In this document: one piece after another, positions 35,290 through 44,524 of the stretch
Numbering within the stretch: the stretch's first letter is position 1
Layout of the letters: each line of letters opens with the position of its first letter
From: PALSA-350 sp963794165
GTDB taxonomy: Bacteria > Acidobacteriota > Terriglobia > Terriglobales > Acidobacteriaceae
Length of the DNA: 64,000 bases
Direction: 5' to 3'
Assembly (NCBI GenBank): GCA_963794165.1
Contig: CAWCCT010000006.1
Span: forward strand, 372,001 to 436,000
Program-made: the position numbers and the translations under genes
The notes under the pieces: generated by a model
What the model was told of the DNA's origin: nothing
The model's database searches: none
The model's input: only the letters and a program-made list of their open reading frames with translations

Positions 35290-35610
35290 ATGAGCACTGC
35301 TACAACAACTGTGGTTTCACCGCAAACAATAAACATGGGCGTAACTGGCGCAACTCCGGCTTACATCGAGATCGTGCCGGGAGACACGCTTATGTTCTCA
35401 AACAATTCCACGATATTCCCCGAATTTGAGGTAGTGTTTCTGAAATCCCCCAACGGTTCGGATCTCATATTCACGGGAACCACCCAAATAAAAATCCTGG
35501 TGACAGAAGACGGAACGTTCACCTACTCGATTCGACATCTTCCCACGAAGGGACCTGCGGTGGTTACAGGTGATTTTTCCGTTCGTTCTTGCACCGGCGG
35601 GTGTAAATAG
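35290..35610 (+). CDS. Small beta-rich hypothetical protein (106 aa)
   Basis: No signal peptide and no family recognised. The alternation (YIEIVPGDTLMFSNNS, IKILVTEDGTFTYSIRHL, VVTGDFSVRSC) resembles a cupredoxin-like or beta-sandwich fold but the His/Cys/Met copper ligands are not arranged as in plastocyanin. The C-terminus has CTGGCK. ATG follows GACGAGGATGAT. It may travel with the upstream kinase. Confidence 0.6.
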   Translation: MSTATTTVVSPQTINMGVTGATPAYIEIVPGDTLMFSNNSTIFPEFEVVFLKSPNGSDLIFTGTTQIKILVTEDGTFTYSIRHLPTKGPAVVTGDFSVRSCTGGCK

Positions 35611-35838
35611 GCCTTTTCAGGGGGCGGCATGAAATAACTCAGCCACCAGGATTTTATTCGATGACCACAGGTCGTGTCGCCCGCCCTTTCTATTCCAGTT
35701 CGGCCCAAATTGGCTTCTTGCATCGCATCTTCATCACGGTAAATGTCCTGTGCCTGTCCACGGGAGCGCAGAAGCATTGCGATCGGGCTTATATCAAGTG
35801 CGAGATCGAGTGTGCGGTATGATTGCGACGGGATCGCT

Positions 35839-37629
35839 ATGTTGGGGTCAGAAATCCGTTTTAGGCGGCGGCAACTCCTGACGCTCCTGCTTGGGTCCAA
35901 CCTTCTTTGCATGGCCGCCGCGCAAGATGCCACGTCAGCAATGAAACAAGCTGACGCCGCCTTCCGGGCGGGCTCCGCCGCTCTCTCCCAAAACGATCTG
36001 CAGGCTGCTCTCACCGACTTTGAGAAAGTCGTTCACCTTGTTCCTACGTGGGAGCCCGGATACACAAACCTTGGGCTAGTGCTGCTGCGCATGGGCAAAA
36101 CCCAGGAGAGCGTGCCCAAGTTTGAAAAGGCGCTCTCGCTCAAGCCCAGCGACTCGGCAGCGCAGTTGAATCTGGCGATTGCCTACGAGCAACTCGGTCA
36201 GCCCACGAAGGAACTCGTCGTGCTGGCCCGGCTCGATGCCGCAGCTCGAGCCCAAAAGCATGCTTTGCCGGCAGACGCCTCAGCCATGTACGCCTTTGCG
36301 CTCGCGGCGACCCACCAGCTTCCCGCGGCGGTAATGCGGATGAAACAGGCTGTCGCCGCCGATCCCCAAAATGCGACGTACCTGGATAACCTGGGTTCGC
36401 TTTATGCCATGCAGAAAGACTGGCCCAACGCCGAAAAAAACTTCCGCGGAGCTATCGAGGTCAAACCTGGGCTCCCATCGGCTCACCTGCATCTCGGCAT
36501 GGCCTTACAGGCCCAGCAGCGCCCCGGTGGAGCTGAGGAGCTCAACACCGCCTACCAGCTCGAACCTGAGAACCCCATCATCAATCTTGAGTTGGGCCGC
36601 CTGCTCGCCACAGAAGGCAATGATCAGCAGGCGATCCAGTTGCTGCAGCACGCGCACGCCCTCATGCCGCAATCCGCTGATGCGGCCTACCAGCTAGGGC
36701 TCGCTTTACAGCGCTCGAACCGTGCATCTGAGGCCATACCGCTCTTCGAAAATGCCGCGGCTGCTGATCCCAACAACGCAGACATCCTGGCAAACCTGGG
36801 TATGGCGCTCTGCCAGCAACAGAAAGCCACCCAGGCGGTTCCGATTCTGCAAAAGGCTGTCCGCCTGGCTCCCGATAATCCTGTCACGCACCAGAATCTT
36901 GCCGCGGCCTACGTGCAGCTCAACCAATTCGATGATGCCGTCTCCGAGCTGCATGCCGCCCTCAAACTGTCGCCTGAATCGCCGCAGCTTCACTACAACC
37001 TTGGCCTGGCCTTTAAATGGCAGGACAACATCACAGCCGCCATTCCCGAGCTTGAAACGGCAGAGAAGCTCAACCCGGCCATGTCCGAGCCGCCTTATGT
37101 GCTTGGCATTTTGTACCTGCAGGGTGGCCACTACGCCGACGCAGCCCGCGAGCTTAGTACCTCGCTCAAGCTCCAGCCGGAGAACGGCGATGGTTGGGCC
37201 ACGCTCGGAAGCGTTTACAACCACCTCGATCAACTTCCCGAGGCCACCGCCGCTCTCGAACAGGCCATCCAGCGTCTGCCAATGCAACCGGACCCGCATC
37301 TGACCCTGGCAGCCGTCCTGGCTAAGCAAAATAAGGCCGCCGAGGCCACGGCCGAGCGCAAAAAAGCCGCTGAGTTGATGCGCGCCCACATGAATCGCCA
37401 GCGAGCCGAAGTGGCCAGCAATTCCGGCACTTCGCTGTTGAAGAGTGGAAAAGTTTCGGACGCAATTGTGGAGTTCCAGAGCGCGATCAGTTTTGACCCC
37501 ACCTACCCTGAAGCACATCTAGGCCTCGCCGACGCGCTCGACCGCCAGGGGAATACCTACGATGCAGCCGCGGAGCGCCAAAAGGCAGCCTCTCTGCGGC
37601 CCACCCCATCCCCTGAGGAGCATCGGTGA
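35839..37629 (+). CDS. Exported tetratricopeptide-repeat protein
   Basis: About 596 residues from ATG 35839; the frame is open to 35743. A signal sequence (RRRQLLTLLLGSNLLCMAAAQ) precedes a near-continuous array of TPRs, for example LTDFEKVVHLVPTWEPGYTNLGLVLLRMG with Pro32-type spacing repeated about 14 times. No enzyme domain. TPR proteins scaffold complexes; the following genes encode a multiheme cytochrome also carrying TPRs and a CRTAC1 protein, which suggests a periplasmic or surface assembly. A 447-bp gap with a family B repeat separates it from the cytochrome gene. Confidence 0.85.
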   Translation: MLGSEIRFRRRQLLTLLLGSNLLCMAAAQDATSAMKQADAAFRAGSAALSQNDLQAALTDFEKVVHLVPTWEPGYTNLGLVLLRMGKTQESVPKFEKALSLKPSDSAAQLNLAIAYEQLGQPTKELVVLARLDAAARAQKHALPADASAMYAFALAATHQLPAAVMRMKQAVAADPQNATYLDNLGSLYAMQKDWPNAEKNFRGAIEVKPGLPSAHLHLGMALQAQQRPGGAEELNTAYQLEPENPIINLELGRLLATEGNDQQAIQLLQHAHALMPQSADAAYQLGLALQRSNRASEAIPLFENAAAADPNNADILANLGMALCQQQKATQAVPILQKAVRLAPDNPVTHQNLAAAYVQLNQFDDAVSELHAALKLSPESPQLHYNLGLAFKWQDNITAAIPELETAEKLNPAMSEPPYVLGILYLQGGHYADAARELSTSLKLQPENGDGWATLGSVYNHLDQLPEATAALEQAIQRLPMQPDPHLTLAAVLAKQNKAAEATAERKKAAELMRAHMNRQRAEVASNSGTSLLKSGKVSDAIVEFQSAISFDPTYPEAHLGLADALDRQGNTYDAAAERQKAASLRPTPSPEEHR

Positions 37630-37770
37630 GAACTCCGCAATTCAATCCCGCAGAGCCGCCCTGAGCTTGTTGGACGGGGACGGCTGAATGTCAGACTTCT
37701 ATGGGACACGACGTGGGTGGCGGCGGTTCAGCTGGGAGCCATTGGATGTGCTCGCCTCATAGTCCATAAA

Positions 37771-37895
37771 GGCCCGGAGGGCCGGTGGCAAAACATAGCC
37801 CAGCCCGGAGGGCTGGGTATCGGTAGGGTGATCCTGCCCTGCCCCGGCCTGCCGTGGGAGCGCCGTAGGTGCGACACTCCGAAGCGACGCTGAAG
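37771..37895. repeat. Family B intergenic repeat, longest copy
   Basis: Successive small palindromes GGCCCGGAGGGCC, CAGCCCGGAGGGCTG, then GAGCGCCGTAGGTGCG and CACTCCGAAGC. The same order of blocks occurs at 47653-47758 and partly at 42954-43020. It fills the gap 37630-38076, where I see no gene. Confidence 0.8.
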
Positions 37896-38076
37896 TCTGG
37901 CCACCCTTCTACCGACCCCTCTGAGGCCCCTGTACCGTCATCCCAGCCCCCCGCAAATGTGTGTACAGCCGTCTGCGCCGAGGCATATATTTGTGAGGTC
38001 AACAAAGCCAGTGTCGTGCCGTGTTTACGCAAGAGCAGGAGTTTGAGCTGCCGCCAGAAGAAAGTCAGTTGGGCCT

Positions 38077-40290
38077 ATGAGTGTCTTCAGACGACGTTTT
38101 TTACTTTCGTCGGGGATGATTTTGATCGCAGCCGTGTGCTGCTTGGGCACCATCCGCGGCAAGGAAGACCCGAGCGCTGCCGCCACCAACGACCGCAAAC
38201 TTTACGCCGATAAGGTCCACCAGACCTACAATTTTGTATTCGGCGCCGACGATATCTCGTCGCCCGGAAACGCGGCCGTTGAAGGTAAAGAATTTTTGCC
38301 CGCCAGCGCCTACCCGGATGCAGAATACTGCGGGCACTGCCACCAGGAGGCCTACCACCAGTGGCGCGAGGCGCTGCACTCCAACTCCTTCCGCACTCCG
38401 TTCTACCGCGCCAGCGTCAACATCCTCATCCGCACCAAGGGCATCCAATTCGCCCGCCATTGCGACAGTTGCCACAACCCGGTTGGCGTTTTGGCCGGAG
38501 CCGTCGACAAAAACTCAACCATGGATCGCTCGTTCGACCGCGATGGCCTCACCTGCATGACCTGCCACTCTATCCAGAGCGTCGGGACCAAGCTGGGCAA
38601 TGGCAGTTTCGTGATGGCTGTGCCTGCCGTTATGGTCGATGAACAGGGAAACCGTATTCCCGGCCTGGTGCCCGATTCGGAGATCCTCGCCCATCTCGAT
38701 CGCCACTCCAAGGCCGTGATGCAGGACATCTACCACAAAGCTGAATTTTGCTCGGCCTGTCACAAGGCGAATCTGCCGCCGATGCTGAACGGCTACAAGT
38801 GGATTAGGGCCTTTAACTCTTTCGACGAGTGGCAGAATTCGAAGTTTTCGCAACAGAATCCGCTCACCTTCTACACTGCGGATTTCACCACCTGTCAGTC
38901 GTGCCACATGATGCGGGAACCGGTCAGGTTGCCTGAACCCGGCGCGAAGCATGGCACGCTCACGTCGCACCGCTGGATGGCCGGCAATACGGCCGTGCCC
39001 TTTTACTATGGCTTCAACGAACAGATGCAGAAGACAGTCGAATTTTTGCAGAGCGGCAACTACCTCAACGTGGATATCTTCGCGCTGAAGACGGGTGACA
39101 GTGACAAACTCATTGCGCCGCTCGGTAACACGCCCTTCTACCTCAAGCCCGCGGAATTGGTCGAGGCGTACGTTGTCATCCAGAACAAGAACATCGGCCA
39201 CTCCCTTATCCCAGAGGTGCGCGACCTGTATGAAGCGTGGGTGCAGTTCACCGTCAAAGACGCGTCCGGCGCCAGGATTTACCAGAGCGGATATCTCAAG
39301 AAAGATGGAACGCTCGAACCCGGAGCGCACAGCTTCACCAACCGCCCCGTCGACCTCACCGGCAACTTCGTCGACAACCACAAGGTCTGGACCATCCACT
39401 CCATGGCGTACGACAACACCATCCAGGCAGGGCGTTCGGCTCTCGTCCGGTACCAGTTCAGGCTGCCAAACGCATTCAAAGGCCCCATCACCATAACCGC
39501 CGCGGTCAATTATCGTCATCTACGCCAGAGCTATCTGGATAATGTACTCGGCCCCGATCATCCCGCGTATCCCGTGGTCGAGCTTGCCTCGCGCACCAGG
39601 ACGCTGAAGCTGGGCGCCAATCGCGCAGAGCCTGCGTTGCCCTCTGACAACGCCGATTGGATGCGCTGGAATAATTTCGGCATCGCTTACCTCGACCAAC
39701 AGCAGTATGACGACTCACTGCACGCCTTCGAGCAGGTGGTCCGCCTGCGGCCTGACTACAAGGACGGGTACATCAACACCGGCGTCACATTCATTGAGTG
39801 GGAGAAATACGCCGAAGCCCGCGCACCGTTGGAAAAGGCGCTCGCCCTCAAGCCTGACGATGCTCGCGCCCTCTACTACCTGGCGCTGGTGGAGCGCAGG
39901 CAGCGTCATTCCGAAGCGGAGATCGCCGACCTGCAGGAGGTGATCGCGCAGTACCCCAACTCCCGCGATGCGCGCCGCGAACTCGGCATCTCGTATTACC
40001 AGCAACACCGTGCCGCCGAATCCATGGAACAATTCAAGGCGCTGCAGCAGATCGATCCTGATGACGTTGCCGCACATTACAATCTCGCCATCCTGTACCG
40101 CAGAATGGGCGACAAGCAGCAGGCCGCAAAAGAAGCGGCGCTCTATGCAACCAAACGTATCGATCCGGCCGCGCCTACCTATTCGCTGGACTACCTGCGC
40201 AAGCATCCCGAGATCTCGAACGAGAGCGTTCCCTGGCACAAGCATTCCAATCCGTCGCTAACCGCGGTCAAGCCGCCCCAGGGCCAGTGA
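38077..40290 (+). CDS. Pentaheme cytochrome c with C-terminal TPR domain
   Basis: 737 residues. A leader (RRRFLLSSGMILIAAVCCLGTI) exports it. Five haem motifs are seen: CGHCH (85), CDSCH (129), CMTCH (160), CSACH (225) and CQSCH (273), the arrangement of cytochrome c-554-like families. A beta-rich middle domain (about 330-500) precedes TPRs at about 530-690 (WMRWNNFGIAYLDQQQYDDSL and later repeats). It should carry electrons in the periplasm or at the surface. The CRTAC1 gene starts 16 nt downstream. Acceptor and donor are unknown. Confidence 0.92.
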   Translation: MSVFRRRFLLSSGMILIAAVCCLGTIRGKEDPSAAATNDRKLYADKVHQTYNFVFGADDISSPGNAAVEGKEFLPASAYPDAEYCGHCHQEAYHQWREALHSNSFRTPFYRASVNILIRTKGIQFARHCDSCHNPVGVLAGAVDKNSTMDRSFDRDGLTCMTCHSIQSVGTKLGNGSFVMAVPAVMVDEQGNRIPGLVPDSEILAHLDRHSKAVMQDIYHKAEFCSACHKANLPPMLNGYKWIRAFNSFDEWQNSKFSQQNPLTFYTADFTTCQSCHMMREPVRLPEPGAKHGTLTSHRWMAGNTAVPFYYGFNEQMQKTVEFLQSGNYLNVDIFALKTGDSDKLIAPLGNTPFYLKPAELVEAYVVIQNKNIGHSLIPEVRDLYEAWVQFTVKDASGARIYQSGYLKKDGTLEPGAHSFTNRPVDLTGNFVDNHKVWTIHSMAYDNTIQAGRSALVRYQFRLPNAFKGPITITAAVNYRHLRQSYLDNVLGPDHPAYPVVELASRTRTLKLGANRAEPALPSDNADWMRWNNFGIAYLDQQQYDDSLHAFEQVVRLRPDYKDGYINTGVTFIEWEKYAEARAPLEKALALKPDDARALYYLALVERRQRHSEAEIADLQEVIAQYPNSRDARRELGISYYQQHRAAESMEQFKALQQIDPDDVAAHYNLAILYRRMGDKQQAAKEAALYATKRIDPAAPTYSLDYLRKHPEISNESVPWHKHSNPSLTAVKPPQGQ

Positions 40291-40306
40291 GCGAAGGAGC
40301 CGCAGG

Positions 40307-42175
40307 TTGAATCGCCGCAAATTTATCCGTTCGCTCAGCCGCACCGCCCTGGTTCTGCCGTTTGCCGACATCATGGCCCTGGCCGCGCCGCCTCCTCAGC
40401 AGCCGCAGCAGCCAAAGATCGGCCCACAGGAACGCAGCTACGACGCGAAGCCGGCTCCGCCGCCGCCCGGACCGAAGTCCCCGATTGAGGGAACGCCTCT
40501 GGGCATCAGCTTTACCGATGTGGTCCACGAGGCCGGGCTCGCGGTCAAGACAATCTACGGCGGAGAGAAGACCAACAAATATTTGCTCGAAACAACGGGC
40601 TGCGGGCTAGCCTTCTACGACTATGATGCGGATGGCTGGCTCGACATCTTCCTCGTGAATGGCTGGAGGCTTGAGGGCTTCCCGCCCGGGCACGAACCTC
40701 GCTGTCATCTCTTCAAGAACAACCGGGATGGCACGTTTACCGATGTTACCGCCGGCACCGGACTCGAACACAAGACCGGCTGGGGGCAGGCTTGCTGCGT
40801 AGGTGACTATAACAACGACGGCCATGATGATCTCTTCGTAACCTATTACGGCCAGAACGTTCTTTACCGCAACAACGGGAACGGCACATTTACTGATGTC
40901 ACGCAGCAGGCCGGCCTTATTCAGCCCGGGCCCAAGATCCGCTGGAACACCGGCTGCAGCTTTGTCGATTATGACAAGGACGGCCATCTGGATCTCTTCG
41001 TCGCGAACTATGTTGATTTCGATTTGGCGACGGCTCCCAAGCCGGAAGACGGTCCCTGCACTTACAAGGGGATCCTGGTCGCCTGCGGACCACCCGGCCT
41101 GGCCGGCGGACGCAACATCCTTTACCACAACAACGGTGACGGAACCTTCTCCGATGTGAGCGAGAAATCCGGCATGTGGACCGCCGTGGGCACTTACGGT
41201 CTCAGCGTTGCGGCGTCTGACCTGGACAACGACGGCTGGCCGGATATTTACGTCGCCAACGATTCGGCGCCGGCGACGCTCTACCTGAACCAGAAAGACG
41301 GAACCTTCCGCGATGTTGCCATCGAAGGCGGCGCCGCGCTTTCCGCTGAGGCCAAGCCGCAGGCAGGCATGGGCGTCTCGATCGGAGACTACAACCGGGA
41401 CGGAGCGCTCGATGTCGTCAAGACCAACTTTGCGGGCGACACTGACTCCCTCTACACCAACCTCGGCGATGCGAGCTTTGAAGACCGCACTTATCCCAGC
41501 GGTCTCGGGGTAAATACGCGCCTGCTCGGCTGGGGTGTTGGCTTCTTCGATATGGACAACGACGGATGGCTCGACTTGTTGATGTCGAACGGCCACGTTT
41601 ATCCAGAGGTAGCGAACGCCAAGACCGACCTCAAGTACGCGGAGCATAAATACCTGTATCGCAATCTCCGCAATGGCCGTTTTGAAGAGGTCACGGAGCA
41701 GGGAGGTCCCGGCATCATGGAAAATGCACCGGCCCGCGGCTGCGCCTTTGGGGATTACGACAACGACGGCAACATGGACATCGCCGTCAACTGCATTAAT
41801 TCGATCCCGCAGTTACTCCATTGCACGTCCACCTTGCATCGCAACTGGATCAAGATCAAACTTGTCGGAACTAAGTCCAACCGCACCGGCATAGGCAGCC
41901 GCGTCATCGTTACCGCGAAAAACATTCCCGGCTCCGAAAAACCGCTGGTGCAAATGGATGAGCTGCGCAGCGGCGGAAGTTATTTCTCGCAGAACGATCT
42001 CCGCATGCATTTTGGTCTCGATCAAGCCAGCAAGGTAGACCTGGTCGAAGTGCGCTGGCTGAGCGGACAAATCGACCAGTTCAAGAACCTCGACGTAAAC
42101 CAGCTCCACGTGTTGCAGGAGGGCGGCAAGATCATCAAGTCTGCCCCGCTGCTGCCAGGCAAGGTCAAGGGTTAG
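40307..42175 (+). CDS. CRTAC1-family protein (FG-GAP/VCBS repeats, ASPIC/UnbV domain), Tat-exported
   Basis: 622 residues from TTG 40307, which has GAAGGAG 7 nt upstream. The N-terminus MNRRKFIRSLSRTALVLP is a twin-arginine signal. FG-GAP/VCBS beta-propeller repeats follow (FYDYDADGWLDIFLVNG, VGDYNNDGHDDLFV, DYDKDGHLDLFV, DLDNDGWPDIYV, DMDNDGWLDLL), each with a Ca-binding-like DxDxDG loop. The C-terminal ASPIC/UnbV domain (about 510-600) has NWIKIKLVGTKSNRTGIGSRV. Family members are surface or periplasmic and of unknown activity. It sits between the pentaheme cytochrome and a small exported protein in one transcription unit. Confidence 0.92.
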   Translation: MNRRKFIRSLSRTALVLPFADIMALAAPPPQQPQQPKIGPQERSYDAKPAPPPPGPKSPIEGTPLGISFTDVVHEAGLAVKTIYGGEKTNKYLLETTGCGLAFYDYDADGWLDIFLVNGWRLEGFPPGHEPRCHLFKNNRDGTFTDVTAGTGLEHKTGWGQACCVGDYNNDGHDDLFVTYYGQNVLYRNNGNGTFTDVTQQAGLIQPGPKIRWNTGCSFVDYDKDGHLDLFVANYVDFDLATAPKPEDGPCTYKGILVACGPPGLAGGRNILYHNNGDGTFSDVSEKSGMWTAVGTYGLSVAASDLDNDGWPDIYVANDSAPATLYLNQKDGTFRDVAIEGGAALSAEAKPQAGMGVSIGDYNRDGALDVVKTNFAGDTDSLYTNLGDASFEDRTYPSGLGVNTRLLGWGVGFFDMDNDGWLDLLMSNGHVYPEVANAKTDLKYAEHKYLYRNLRNGRFEEVTEQGGPGIMENAPARGCAFGDYDNDGNMDIAVNCINSIPQLLHCTSTLHRNWIKIKLVGTKSNRTGIGSRVIVTAKNIPGSEKPLVQMDELRSGGSYFSQNDLRMHFGLDQASKVDLVEVRWLSGQIDQFKNLDVNQLHVLQEGGKIIKSAPLLPGKVKG

Positions 42176-42178
42176 TCG

Positions 42179-42679
42179 ATGAGACGCTTCTATGCAAAGC
42201 TGTTCTCCCTGGCTGTCTTTTTCACCGCGTCCCTGTCGGCACAAAACTATCCGACGGCGCCATCGAAAGGGTATCCTCCACCCCCGCCCTCGAACTCGGA
42301 AACCGCCTGTCCGTGGCTCACTGAAGGCAGCGCGGCCAATGCGCTGGGCGGAAAAGTACGCGTCATCCTGAGCATTGCCAGCTTTACCCAGGGAACCTGC
42401 ACCTTCGTGAAAACGGAAGACCCGCAAGATCAACTGAAGATCTTTGTCGGAGCGGCGAACGTCCCCTCCTGCCCAGCGGGTAGCGCGCACGTGACCGGCG
42501 TCGGCGTTGAAGCAAGCCGATGCCGTCTGCCGCTTGCAAGCGAAGGATTAACGGAGATGATCAGCAGCAGAGTACGCGAGATTAACCTCGCAGTTACCGT
42601 TTCAACCAACAAGCCCGGGGACCCGACCGAAGCTGCGATCGAGCAAATCGCCGAGCAAGTAGCCGGAAACCTTTTCTAG
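42179..42679 (+). CDS. Small exported hypothetical protein
   Basis: 166 residues with a signal peptide (KLFSLAVFFTASLSAQ) and a Pro-rich spacer (PPPPPS). The mature part has four Cys (ACPWL, GTCTF, PSCPAG, SRCRL) that could form disulfides. It starts 3 nt after the CRTAC1 stop, so it belongs to that operon. No family recognised. A repeat element begins directly at its stop codon. Confidence 0.75.
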   Translation: MRRFYAKLFSLAVFFTASLSAQNYPTAPSKGYPPPPPSNSETACPWLTEGSAANALGGKVRVILSIASFTQGTCTFVKTEDPQDQLKIFVGAANVPSCPAGSAHVTGVGVEASRCRLPLASEGLTEMISSRVREINLAVTVSTNKPGDPTEAAIEQIAEQVAGNLF

Positions 42680-42952
42680 GTGTGAGAACCTCCTGGACAA
42701 GACGATGGGTGCCCCAAGTCTCGATTTTGAGACCTGGGCTCCTTCACGCAAGTGCCGGCGGAGCCGAGTTCTCACGCATATTCCATCTGGGCTTTAGAGT
42801 GAGCATGAGAATTCGATCGAGTGGCGTCAGTACCTGGGGCTTTCTCGAAGTTAGAGTTCTCCAATTTGGTCTTCCGGCCTTTGCGTGGAGGATCCCAGGT
42901 CTCAAAAGCGAGACCTGGGGCACCCATCGTCTTATCCAGGAGGTTCTCACAC
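42680..42952. repeat. 59-bp inverted-repeat element (family E, MITE-like)
   Basis: Left arm 42680-42738 and right arm 42894-42952 are reverse complements with 3 differences in 59. Each arm ends in its own hairpin (AGGTCTCG...GAGACCT) preceded by GGGTGCCCCA, a layout shared with family A. About 155 bp of unrelated sequence lies between the arms. Outer ends are GTGTGAGAAC. No transposase. Confidence 0.9.
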
Positions 42953-42953
42953 A

Positions 42954-43020
42954 GACCCGGAAAGGGCTGGGTATTGAGAGGATGACTGCGAACGCCGTAG
43001 GTGCGGCACTCCACCGCACC
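42954..43020. repeat. Family B intergenic repeat, copy adjoining family E
   Basis: Contains GGGCTGGGTATTGAG and ACGCCGTAGGTGCGGCACTCC. The junction of family E right end with this block is repeated at 52739-52796. Confidence 0.7.
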
Positions 43021-43054
43021 CAACCTTATCCAATGAAATCCACACAACCGATTC

Positions 43055-43846
43055 TCATTGCACATGGGGCTCGTCATCGTTCATGGAGAACACATCTTTC
43101 ATGTTGTTTTCATAGGGAAAGACGTGAATCATCCAACTGAATACCACCGGGAAAAAGGTGCCGCCTTCAGCCTGGCATGCTTCTTTCGTATGGATGGAGC
43201 CGAACATGCCGAATTTCGGATGCTCGCCAAAGTAGAATTTGACTTTCTCTGCCGGGGCCGCGCAAAAGTTTGTGTGTTCATGCCAGCGCGCGATGCTGAG
43301 TGGGACGCGTTGGTTTAGCTGATCTTCGGTCGCGCTCGTGCTATCGGTGAACATCACTCCCTCCAGCTTGTATCGCTGCGTCGGAGTCCGGTAGTAGAGG
43401 AGTGACGATGGCTTCGTCGGGTCAAACATCAGGTCGGCTAGACGAACGTTGGCATCATTCGTGAAGTGTGCCTGTGGTTGCACGACCTTGGGATTCGCGA
43501 TGACGTATCCATCGGCCAAAGCCTTCTTGTAGTCTTTGTATTTCTCGATGGATGCCTTCACTTCCTGTACCAGCGCCTTGGCTCTCTCGTCGTCGCCTGG
43601 CTGCTTTGGCCGCAGTGGGGTCATGCACAAATGATCGGCCATGGCTTCCGTGCTCTCGCCCATAACGCTGCCGGACATGTTCTTCATGTCATCGCACGCG
43701 TGGCTCGGCTGCATGTTGCCGCTCATGCCTGTCATGTTGCTCTTCTGCTGGTCTTGTTGCCGAGCGTGCGCGGACAGCGCGGCTAGCACCACGATGGCAA
43801 AGCCGAGCGGCAGGATCACGTTGCGGTAAAAATGTGCTGTGAGCAT
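43055..43846 (-). CDS. Exported Met/His-rich hypothetical protein
   Basis: 263 residues from the ATG at about 43846, which has GAAGGA 9 nt upstream; a longer frame to 44161 would overlap the DinB gene. The signal peptide (VILPLGFAIVVLAALSAHA) is followed by a Met/Cys/His-rich segment (NMTGMSGNMQPSHACDDMKNM) like those binding Cu(I). The body has RWHEHTNFC and FGMFGSIHTKEAC, conserved-looking His/Cys clusters. I recognise no named family; a periplasmic metal-binding role is inference. It ends about 100 bp past a family E/B repeat block. Confidence 0.75.
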   Translation of the reverse strand: MLTAHFYRNVILPLGFAIVVLAALSAHARQQDQQKSNMTGMSGNMQPSHACDDMKNMSGSVMGESTEAMADHLCMTPLRPKQPGDDERAKALVQEVKASIEKYKDYKKALADGYVIANPKVVQPQAHFTNDANVRLADLMFDPTKPSSLLYYRTPTQRYKLEGVMFTDSTSATEDQLNQRVPLSIARWHEHTNFCAAPAEKVKFYFGEHPKFGMFGSIHTKEACQAEGGTFFPVVFSWMIHVFPYENNMKDVFSMNDDEPHVQ

Positions 43847-43995
43847 TCGACGAAATTCCTTCAATTTTCGCTTGCAATAACAAGCTATCGAGCTATGTGG
43901 TTGTGAACAATATCCACTTGCGATTACGATGGCATAGCCACGTTTGGCTTTGGCTCGGCGTATGCTCGGGCGACACCAAATTCCGGAGGTTGCCC

Positions 43996-44496
43996 ATGGA
44001 CTTACAAAGGGAACTAATTGCAGAGTACGATCGTGAGCTTGTCTCGACGCGAAAAATGCTGGATTCGATTCCAGCCGATGCCGATCTGAGCTGGAGGGCC
44101 AGCTCGAAATCCATGCCGCTGGGCCGCCTTGCTGCTCACGTTGCGGAAACGGCGGGAGCATGGGGTGTAGACACCTTATCCAAGGATGGTCTGAAGTTCG
44201 ATATGGCCAACTACAAGCCTTGGTTTCCGGCCACCAAAGCTGAAATTCTGGAGAAGTTTGATAAAGACACGGCGCAAGCGAAGCAGATTCTCAGCGGCCT
44301 TGAGCCGGCCAAATGGGAGGACAACTGGAAGATGACAGCCGGCGACCAGACTTGGATCAACGACTCGCGCTATGTCGTCTTTCGCACCTGGGTGCTTAAT
44401 CACCTCATTCATCATCGCGCGCAGCTTGGCCGCGACCTCCGCACGCTAGGCGCTCCAATTCCAGGGATGTATGGTCCATCGGCGGACGAGAGCTGA
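43996..44496 (+). CDS. DinB family protein (putative metal-dependent thiol/hydrolase four-helix bundle)
   Basis: 166 residues; ATG 43996 has GGAGGT 7 nt upstream. Typical DinB/YfiT helices with one His near residue 39 (LAAHVAETAGAWG) and the final HLIHHRAQLGRDLR His pair that completes the metal site. Soluble cytoplasmic protein; such enzymes transfer thiols (bacillithiol/mycothiol relatives) or are of unknown role. It diverges from the exported Met/His-rich gene with about 149 bp between them. Confidence 0.85.
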   Translation: MDLQRELIAEYDRELVSTRKMLDSIPADADLSWRASSKSMPLGRLAAHVAETAGAWGVDTLSKDGLKFDMANYKPWFPATKAEILEKFDKDTAQAKQILSGLEPAKWEDNWKMTAGDQTWINDSRYVVFRTWVLNHLIHHRAQLGRDLRTLGAPIPGMYGPSADES

Positions 44497-44524
44497 GCGA
44501 GCCGCCTCTCCCCAAGTGTGCCAA

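Noticed and set aside
35839..37629. Periodic DNA repeats suggesting a CRISPR array or satellite
   Set aside because: The period is that of 34-residue TPR units in a coding frame, with no conserved direct repeat and spacer structure.
37757..38032. A 91-codon minus-strand open frame in the gap before the cytochrome gene
   Set aside because: It is made of family B repeat sequence and has no ribosome site.
38515..39519. A 334-codon minus-strand open frame under the cytochrome gene
   Set aside because: The plus strand encodes five haem motifs and TPRs; the antisense frame has no recognisable motif.
40607..41647. A 346-codon open frame on the minus strand under the CRTAC1 gene
   Set aside because: It is the shadow of a GC-rich repeated coding sequence (FG-GAP repeats); no ribosome site and residue composition lacks a credible fold.
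43847..44161. N-terminal extension of the exported Met/His-rich protein to 44161
   Set aside because: It would overlap the DinB gene on the other strand and bury the signal peptide; the internal ATG has a good ribosome site.
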